Shown here in pieces: positions 1 to 5,312 of a stretch of 7,738 nt of DNA. Position 1 is the first letter of the stretch. Every line of letters begins with the position of its first letter. Made by a program: the position numbers and the translations under genes. The stretch is from DASQDT01 sp036380435 (lineage in GTDB: Bacteria > Acidobacteriota > Blastocatellia > Pyrinomonadales > Pyrinomonadaceae), in assembly GCA_036380435.1 (NCBI GenBank), contig DASVES010000417.1:1-7738 (forward strand), read 5' to 3'. A model generated the notes under the pieces. It saw only the letters and a program-made list of their open reading frames with translations. It was not told the DNA's origin and searched no databases.

Positions 1-35
1 CGTTAGCGTGTATTAAGACCGCTTTCTATTGCGAC

Positions 36-1535
36 TCACCACTTGCAGAAGTTACGAGCGGGCTTGACCGGCGATTCAACGAGACGTGTCAAAGGCCCGC
101 TAGCGCGATCAATAACACGCATTTGTTCACCCGAACCTTCCCTCGACTCACACGCAAGGGCGTAACTCTCAGCCTTAACAGCCTTAGCGATTGCTTGACA
201 GGTCTCAGCACTGGACGATGACTGCACATCAGTGGGCGTGTCTTCGTTAGTAAAGTGAAGGATGCACTGTTTCTGCAATGTGGGTGTAGGCTGTTCTTTG
301 TGCTTGAAACCCTTTTCCAATTTGAGCAACGCCTCCGCTATCGCATCGGCATCAAATCGACTATTGGTGTCGGGGATTACGCGCGTCAGATCCCAGGTGA
401 AGGTCCACGTGTTTAAGGCCCGACTCGGAAACGGCGCGGCGATCAGCACATCTTGAAACTTCATGAAGTCGAACCGACTTAGCCTTTTGAACTCGACTTT
501 AGGAATAAAGGCTGCCGGCCACGGCGTCTCCCACGGCCGGCGACGCCCCGACCTGGCGTCGGCCGCGCCGAGGTAGGCGAGCGCGCCGTCAATTTTTTGC
601 ACTTCAACGAACGTGCCTTTCCAGTCCGTGGCCGTAGGGAAGAGCTTCGCCGGGTCGAAGGTGACTCCGCCGTTCCACTGGTAAGGCGTCCCGAACCTGG
701 GGGAGGTTACGATGGTCCCCTGCTGTATCGTCGCGCGCTCCGACAGCGTGACGTAAACCGAAGTCCCCATAAGTGCCCGCTCAAACCAATTGCCGCTTTT
801 AGTGAGGCAGGTAATTAACGGCCTGTCCCCACACAGTAGGTTGTTTAGCGTGTCACTCGTGACCCCGGGGTAATTTTTAAGGTAATCATTCCCCCTCTTA
901 TAGGTCGGCAGGCGACCTGGGAATAGCTCGGTAAATTTAAGGGTGAGGGTGTGTTGACTTAGATAACGTTGCGGATTGTCTATGATGACATCGGCACTTA
1001 AAAGCACCGACCTCGTTTGTTCATTTCGCTGGTACTGGTACTGGAGTCCACGCGCGAAGCGTCCGGGCCAACCGAGCGGTAGAGAATCAACCTTACGTTT
1101 AAATTGGAAGCATTCCTCGCTTACGCAGGTGTCGCCCGACTTCACATAGTCTTTCGAGGCGGCGCTCCCGCCGAAGAATGTGAGGACACTTCTTGCGTCT
1201 GAATTATTTATCGTAATGTGTGGCGCACCACTACCCGACAGGTTAGCCTCTAATTCTCTTATCTGCGACTGGATTTCGTCTATGGAGCGTGCTGCCGCCT
1301 GATGATCCTTCGATGAAGGATCGACAGATAGGATATAGGCTTGTAATGCCCTCATTCTCTTCTTTAGACCGTTTAATTTCTTCTCCTTCTCAAGAGATGC
1401 AGGATGGTTGCTACCGTGCCCCCGTTCGCCACTTATGGGACCATCTAATGACGCAATATTTTGGGCGAAAACCGGAAGCATCGAAATAGAAACAATTCCG
1501 ATGATGAAGATCAAGGTGCGAGATAGATCTCTCAT
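36..1535 (-). CDS. Exported protein of unknown function, 499 aa
   Basis: I do not recognise this family. The reading frame is open up to an ATG at 1652, but I prefer the ATG at 1535. It is preceded by AAGGGA at suitable spacing and begins a typical signal peptide: Arg residues at 2 and 6, a hydrophobic stretch over residues 8-20, and a likely signal peptidase I site after VFA (residue 24). Residues 47-99 are charged and probably helical, perhaps coiled coil. The rest looks globular and rich in aromatic residues. The exported form has eight cysteines, including pairs at 137/142 and 235/243 and one at 497, three residues from the end. An even number in an exported protein suggests disulfides. 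I see no lipobox, membrane helix after the signal, or catalytic motif. Base composition is clearly less GC-rich than in the genes to the right, except around 520-660. This suggests different ancestry or acquisition. The gene lies downstream of the tRNA operon on the same strand but beyond its terminator. Periplasmic or secreted location is inferred. Confidence 0.75.
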   Translation of the reverse strand: MRDLSRTLIFIIGIVSISMLPVFAQNIASLDGPISGERGHGSNHPASLEKEKKLNGLKKRMRALQAYILSVDPSSKDHQAAARSIDEIQSQIRELEANLSGSGAPHITINNSDARSVLTFFGGSAASKDYVKSGDTCVSEECFQFKRKVDSLPLGWPGRFARGLQYQYQRNEQTRSVLLSADVIIDNPQRYLSQHTLTLKFTELFPGRLPTYKRGNDYLKNYPGVTSDTLNNLLCGDRPLITCLTKSGNWFERALMGTSVYVTLSERATIQQGTIVTSPRFGTPYQWNGGVTFDPAKLFPTATDWKGTFVEVQKIDGALAYLGAADARSGRRRPWETPWPAAFIPKVEFKRLSRFDFMKFQDVLIAAPFPSRALNTWTFTWDLTRVIPDTNSRFDADAIAEALLKLEKGFKHKEQPTPTLQKQCILHFTNEDTPTDVQSSSSAETCQAIAKAVKAESYALACESREGSGEQMRVIDRASGPLTRLVESPVKPARNFCKW

Positions 1536-1773
1536 GATGGTTCCCTTATTTGGGGTGAGTAAAGTGAAAGTAGCCGAAGTAAGACGGCCACCAAAGTTAC
1601 ACAGCAGAGCTTTTCTAGCTGGTTTGAAGTTAAGCCGACTCGGTGAAGGCACCGGCTTGTAGGTAGACGGATTACGGAAGAAGGCGGTGAGGGTGAAAAT
1701 CTCACCGACAATTAAGCCGCATGGTGACCTATCAGTTAGGACGGCTCACCACGTTCGATGGTAAAGCGGCCGC

Positions 1774-1802
1774 AACTTACTCCTTAATAAATTAGTTGTC
1801 AA
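1774..1802 (-). promoter_or_regulatory. Possible sigma70-type promoter for the exported-protein gene
   Basis: On the minus strand a perfect TTGACA (1802-1797) is followed after 17 bases by TAAGTT (1779-1774). The -35 box is consensus but the -10 box matches TATAAT at only three positions. Transcription would start near 1767 and leave a leader of roughly 230 bases before the ATG at 1535, containing the small inverted repeat at 1685-1707. The sequence is AT-rich here, so chance is a real alternative. Confidence 0.3.
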
Positions 1803-1953
1803 CACTTTTGTTCAGCATCCTAGTCTCGCAGCGCCATGTTGGGACGTGGTGATTATTTCGGGCAAAATTTAGGACATAAGGATTATTATCAGGCCCCCAG
1901 AACATGAACCGGCTGCGACTCCATCCATCAAGAATGGAAACGCGGCGTAGGAC

Positions 1954-1974
1954 TTGGCAGACCGTTGGCAGACC
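1954..1974. repeat. Two-copy tandem repeat of TTGGCAGACC
   Basis: TTGGCAGACC occurs at 1954-1963 and again at 1965-1974, an 11-base period, immediately beyond the terminator of the tRNA operon. Both copies are identical over 10 bases. No function is evident. It could be a slippage product or a small binding site. Confidence 0.5.
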
Positions 1975-1978
1975 AAAC

Positions 1979-2010
1979 AACTACGGGCAGCCTATAGGCT
2001 GCCCGTAGTT
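1979..2010 (-). terminator. Palindromic intrinsic terminator of the tRNA operon
   Basis: These 32 bases form a perfect palindrome, giving a stem of about 14 bp closed by a TATA loop. It lies 13 bases past the 3' end of tRNA-Cys. On the minus strand the stem is followed by GTTGTTTGG, with TT inside the stem end, so the T-tract is modest. Position, stem strength and the end of the tRNA operon all support transcription termination. Because the dyad is perfect and T-rich sequence also follows on the plus strand (ATTAGTATTA), it may work in both directions. Confidence 0.75.
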
Positions 2011-2023
2011 ATTAGTATTAAAG

Positions 2024-2095
<72 letters not shown>

Positions 2096-2099
2096 GGAC

Positions 2100-2179
2100 T
2101 AAGGGATGAGGGCGGAGGGTTGAAGGATGAATAGGAGGTTGTCTCGCTTCATCCCTCATCCCTCCGCCCTCATCCCTTA
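2100..2179. repeat. REP-like 32-bp inverted repeat between the two tRNAs
   Basis: Arms at 2100-2131 and 2148-2179 are complementary at 30 of 32 positions around a 16-base loop. The arms are built from repeated GGGATGA / GGGCGGAGGG units. On the transcribed (minus) strand one of the two differences (2124 against 2155) becomes a G-U wobble and only one true mismatch remains (2120 against 2159). The tRNA precursor should therefore carry a very stable hairpin filling nearly the whole spacer. The composition suggests a dispersed extragenic palindrome. A tRNA-processing role or a mere insertion are both possible. Confidence 0.85.
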
Positions 2180-2183
2180 CGGA

Positions 2184-2255
<72 letters not shown>

Positions 2256-2287
2256 GTGAGCGGATTAATTCTACGAATCCGCGTCAC
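2256..2287. promoter_or_regulatory. Dyad symmetry surrounding the -10 box of the tRNA promoter
   Basis: GCGGATT (2260-2266) and AATCCGC (2276-2282) are perfectly complementary with a 9-base spacer. The symmetry continues outward as GTGA (2256-2259) with TCAC (2284-2287) after a single unpaired base. The centre (2271) lies inside the -10 hexamer. It could be an operator covering the start region. Chance is possible because no regulator or second copy is visible. Confidence 0.4.
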
Positions 2288-2295
2288 ATTGTCAA
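2268..2295 (-). promoter_or_regulatory. Sigma70-type promoter of the tRNA-Gly/tRNA-Cys operon
   Basis: On the minus strand a consensus TTGACA (2295-2290) is followed after 16 bases by TAGAAT (2273-2268), five of six matches to TATAAT. The mature tRNA-Gly begins 12 bases further on, so the primary transcript has only a few extra 5' bases. Boxes, spacing and distance to the tRNA make this the clearest promoter in the window. Confidence 0.85.
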
Positions 2296-2466
2296 GCGTC
2301 GTGGTGTGTTAAGGAAAGAGCGGAAAGGATTGATGGGGAAGGGGAAGTGAGTTGTACGCGGGTGGAGACTTCAGCCCCGCCACACCCCCGCTCTCCCCCG
2401 TCTGCGCCATGTTTCTTCGGAGGTAACTGTGGCATGATGGGTGCGAAAGTTGCCGAGGGCTGAAGC

Positions 2467-5178
2467 ATGGCAGTGACGACCAAACGGACGCGGCTGGTGC
2501 TGGGTGGCCTCTTCTTCGTGACGATGTTCGTCTATGCGGGCGGTATCGCTTACCAGACTTTCGAAACGCGGAGGAGCTCGACGGGCTGGAACGCGTTGGT
2601 GCGGGGCGGGCGTGTTATCGTCGAGGAGGTCAGGCCCGGCGGGCCAGCCGCAGAGTTGCGGCCGGACGACGTGGTCGTCGCCCTCGATGGCCGGCGGGTC
2701 GATGGCCCGGCGTCCGTCCGGGACCTTGCGGCGCGCGAGCCGGGTCACGAATACGCCCTGTCAGTTGAGCGCGAGGGGCGGCCCATGGAACTCTCGCTAC
2801 TCACGACGACGCCCCCGTCCTTCGCCAACACCTACTACACGCTGCTCGTCGTCGTCATCCCACTCATCTTCATCTGCACGGGGCTGGCAGTCTTCGCACT
2901 CAGGCCGGAGGACAAGCAGGCCGTGCTGCTGGCGCTGATGTTCGGGACTTTCATCCCGAGCGGCGCCGCCACGCTGCGGGGGCTGCCCGACTGGCTCGCC
3001 GACGCGATGGTCGTGGGGGCTGTCGTCTCAAGTTTCTTCGCGGCCTTCTTCTTCCACTTCTTCCTCATCTTCCCCGAGCGTTCGCCGCTGCTCCGGCGCT
3101 TCCCGCGACTGGAGTACGCGCTCTATGTCCCACAACTCCTGCTGGTGGCGCCTTACGTAGCCTACACGGCATACGTGCAGTCAGCGGCGGTCGGCAATCT
3201 GTTCGCGGAGCGGGAGCGAACTGGCCCCGCGGGTGTGGCCGTCGCCTCGCTGATCGTCGCCTACGTTGTGGCCGGGGTGGCGTCGCTTGCGTTCAACTAC
3301 AGACATGCGGGCAGACAGTCGCGGCGCAAGATGAGAATCGTCGTGGCCGGGTGCGCGCTCGGCTTTCTGCCGTCGCTGTTGCTAACGGCCATCTACTTCT
3401 ACGGGCCGACGCGCATCGATGAGACTCGCTTCAAGTGGTTGAGCGCGGCGGCGGGCGTCGCCTTTCTGGCCTTCCCCGTCTCGTTCGCCTACGCCATCGT
3501 CCGCCATCAGGTCATCCCCGTCCGCCTCATGTTCCGACGCGGCGTCCGACACGTCTTCGTCGCGCGCGGCTCGGTGCTCCTCGAAGTGGTCACGGTCGGA
3601 CTGGCGCTGACACTCTTCCTGCAATACATCTTCAACTACGTGCGGCCTTCGAGCGGGCTGGTGATCGGTGTGGTCTCGGGCGTGTTCTCGGTGCTCGTGT
3701 GGAACCTGACCACGGAGCTGCACTACCGCGTCATCGCGCCGGCCATCGACCGGCGCTTCTTTCGTCGCGCCTACAACGCGCAGCAGATTCTCGCCGACCT
3801 CGGACAGTCGCTGCGCCCGCTCACAGACATGCGCGAGACGGCGCAGTTCGTCGCCGCGCGTCTGCGCGAAGCTCTCCAGCCGGAGAACGTGAGCGTCTTT
3901 TTGCGCGACGCCGCGACGGGCGATTACGTGTGCGCCGTCTCGTCGCACCACATCGACGCCGGGCGCGTGACGTTAGACGGCTGCGCCGCCGACCTCGTGC
4001 TCCCGCGCGAGGCGTTTGCGGTGCGGCGTCTGAGGGAGTCGTCGCAACCCCTCGCTGTAGATTTCCATGACCCGCAGTCGTGGGCCAGCATGCTGCTCTC
4101 AGCCGATTTGGAGCTGACAGTTTCGCGCCGGCGCGAGAGTGAGACGCTGCGACAGATCAACTCGTCGCTGCTCGTCCCCGTGGCGACGAAGAGTGAGCTG
4201 CTCGCCGTCATCTCGGTCGGCCCGCGTCTCGGCGACTTACCCTACACACGCGAGGACAGGCAGGTGCTCACGGCCGTCGCGTTGCAGATGTCCTTCGCCG
4301 TGGAGAACGCGCTGCTGCTCAAGCGCAAGGTGGAGGAGGACAGGCTGCGGCGCGAGGTGGAGATGGCGACGGAAGTGCAGCGGCGTCTCTTCCCGGAGCG
4401 CCCCCCGTGGCTCGACTCCGTGGAGCTGGCGGGCATCTGTCTGCCGGCGCGCGGCGTCGGCGGCGACTATTACGACTTCATACTGTTAGACGAGGAGCGC
4501 GTCGGCGTGGCCGTCGCGGACGTGGCGGGGAAGGGAATCTCGGCGGCGCTTTTGATGTCCACCGTTCAGGCGTCGCTCCGCAGCCGCGCCGAGCAGGTGG
4601 ACGACGACAGCCTGACAGACCTCGTCGCGTCGATGAACCGCCTGCTCAACCGCTCGACCAACTCGGCCAGCTACGCCTCCTTCTTCTACGCGCTCTTTGA
4701 CGGCCGGACGCGGCTGCTGACTTACGTCAACGCCGGCCACAACCCGCCGCTTCTAGTTCGCGCGCGCGCCCGCGCCGCGCGGGCCGGGTCGTCGCCCGCG
4801 GTCGAGGCGCGTCGCCTGTCGGTCGGCGGCGGCGCGGAGACGGGCGGCGTGTTGATTTCGAGCGGGGCGGGCGCGCAGACGAGTTATCTGACGACGGGGG
4901 GGCCGGTCATCGGCCTGTTCGACGAGTTCGTCTACGAGCAGGAGACGATCAAGACCGAGAGCGGCGACGTGATCGTCGCTTACACGGACGGCGTCACGGA
5001 GGCTTTGAACCCGCACGGCGAAGAGTTCAGTCAGGAACGCCTTGAGGCGCTCGTCGAAGAATTCGCGCACCTGCCGGCCGAGGAGTTGATGAGGCGCATC
5101 ATCGAAGACCTGCGACGCTGGTGCCTGAACACGCCGCAGCATGATGACGTGACGCTCGTGGTCGTGAAAGTAAAGTAA
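2467..5178 (+). CDS. Membrane PDZ-GAF-SpoIIE protein phosphatase, 903 aa
   Basis: This is a likely integral membrane Ser/Thr phosphatase of the SpoIIE/RsbU type (PP2C fold). The start at ATG 2467 has GAGGG seven bases upstream and leads straight into a positively charged N-terminus. Order: helix about 10-30; PDZ domain about 40-113 (GPAAELRPDD loop), predicted periplasmic; about nine further hydrophobic helices between 121 and 420; GAF-like domain about 436-615; a charged helical linker 616-645; then the phosphatase domain to the end. Ten helices in all would place both ends in the cytoplasm. Metal-binding motifs are intact: GGDYYD (665-670), DVAGKG (685-690), TDG (840-842) and HDD (892-894), with the NAGHNPP signature at 755-761. 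An Arg/Ala/Gly/Ser-rich insertion lies at about 764-811. Relatives dephosphorylate anti-sigma factor antagonists (RsbV-like); no such partner is in the window, so the substrate is unknown. The likely role is coupling an envelope signal (PDZ) and a cytoplasmic ligand (GAF) to phosphatase output. It is probably monocistronic, and I found no convincing promoter in 2296-2466. Confidence 0.93.
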   Translation: MAVTTKRTRLVLGGLFFVTMFVYAGGIAYQTFETRRSSTGWNALVRGGRVIVEEVRPGGPAAELRPDDVVVALDGRRVDGPASVRDLAAREPGHEYALSVEREGRPMELSLLTTTPPSFANTYYTLLVVVIPLIFICTGLAVFALRPEDKQAVLLALMFGTFIPSGAATLRGLPDWLADAMVVGAVVSSFFAAFFFHFFLIFPERSPLLRRFPRLEYALYVPQLLLVAPYVAYTAYVQSAAVGNLFAERERTGPAGVAVASLIVAYVVAGVASLAFNYRHAGRQSRRKMRIVVAGCALGFLPSLLLTAIYFYGPTRIDETRFKWLSAAAGVAFLAFPVSFAYAIVRHQVIPVRLMFRRGVRHVFVARGSVLLEVVTVGLALTLFLQYIFNYVRPSSGLVIGVVSGVFSVLVWNLTTELHYRVIAPAIDRRFFRRAYNAQQILADLGQSLRPLTDMRETAQFVAARLREALQPENVSVFLRDAATGDYVCAVSSHHIDAGRVTLDGCAADLVLPREAFAVRRLRESSQPLAVDFHDPQSWASMLLSADLELTVSRRRESETLRQINSSLLVPVATKSELLAVISVGPRLGDLPYTREDRQVLTAVALQMSFAVENALLLKRKVEEDRLRREVEMATEVQRRLFPERPPWLDSVELAGICLPARGVGGDYYDFILLDEERVGVAVADVAGKGISAALLMSTVQASLRSRAEQVDDDSLTDLVASMNRLLNRSTNSASYASFFYALFDGRTRLLTYVNAGHNPPLLVRARARAARAGSSPAVEARRLSVGGGAETGGVLISSGAGAQTSYLTTGGPVIGLFDEFVYEQETIKTESGDVIVAYTDGVTEALNPHGEEFSQERLEALVEEFAHLPAEELMRRIIEDLRRWCLNTPQHDDVTLVVVKVK

Positions 5179-5275
5179 AAAAACAGTACCGCGAGCGGTA
5201 GCGAGCGGGTGCTCCTGTGATGAGAGTCCTGACTCCTGCACGCGAGACCCGCTCGCTACCGCTCGCGGTACTGTT
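5176..5275 (-). terminator. 29-bp perfect inverted repeat; terminator of priA
   Basis: Arms at 5182-5210 and 5247-5275 are perfectly complementary over 29 bases around a 36-base loop. On the minus strand the stem ends in a run of seven T (5183-5177), the pattern of an intrinsic terminator for priA. On the plus strand only GTTAT follows the stem, so termination of the phosphatase gene there would be weaker. The left arm begins three bases after the phosphatase stop codon. The arms contain the internally repeated GCGAGCGG(T/G), giving them a REP-like look. The large loop is unusual for a simple terminator and suggests a dispersed repeat that was recruited as one. Confidence 0.75.
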
Positions 5276-5299
5276 ATCACACCAAGCCCCGCCGTCGCG

Positions 5300-5311
5300 C
5301 GCGGTACTGTT
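5300..5311. repeat. Partial extra copy of the repeat head next to the priA stop
   Basis: CGCGGTACTGTT at 5300-5311 is identical to the end of the right arm of the neighbouring inverted repeat (5264-5275), in the same orientation, and ends one base before the priA stop codon (TAG at 5315-5313). Read from priA, the stop is followed by AAACAGTACCGCG. The same AAACAGTACCGCG occurs just after the phosphatase stop (5181-5193). Confidence 0.7.
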
Positions 5312-5312
5312 T

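Larger units (their letters stand above)
1536..1978. other. Noncoding region between exported-protein gene and tRNA operon
   Basis: This stretch of about 440 bases has no convincing gene. It is AT-richer than the right part of the window. It contains a possible minus-strand promoter (1774-1802), a 10-base direct repeat (1954-1974), and a small 7-bp inverted repeat (1685-1691 with 1701-1707, 9-base loop) that would lie in the leader of the downstream gene. Bases 1536-1652 could be a 39-codon N-terminal extension of the exported protein, but that extension would bury the signal peptide, so I treat it as leader. The short reading frames inside lack ribosome binding sites and recognisable sequence. 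Confidence 0.5.

Noticed and set aside
1792..1980. 62-codon minus-strand ORF just past the tRNA terminator
   Set aside because: It starts at the terminator edge, has no Shine-Dalgarno site, and shows no recognisable domain.
1904..2008. Small plus-strand ORF of about 34 codons running into the terminator palindrome
   Set aside because: No ribosome binding site, biased composition, and its last codons are the terminator stem.
2289..2312. Plus-strand TTGTCA as a -35 box for the phosphatase gene, overlapping the tRNA -35 box
   Set aside because: No acceptable -10 hexamer at 15-19 bases spacing. The TTGATG at about 2328 also lacks a good partner.
3382..3951. 189-codon antisense frame within the phosphatase gene
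   Set aside because: Its composition (Arg, Asp, His, Val, Glu) is typical of an antisense shadow, with no recognisable motif. The plus-strand frame covers known domains.
4753..5280. 175-codon minus-strand frame that crosses the end of the phosphatase gene and part of the repeat
   Set aside because: It is antisense to the conserved phosphatase C-terminus and its start lies beyond the inverted repeat. No family resemblance.
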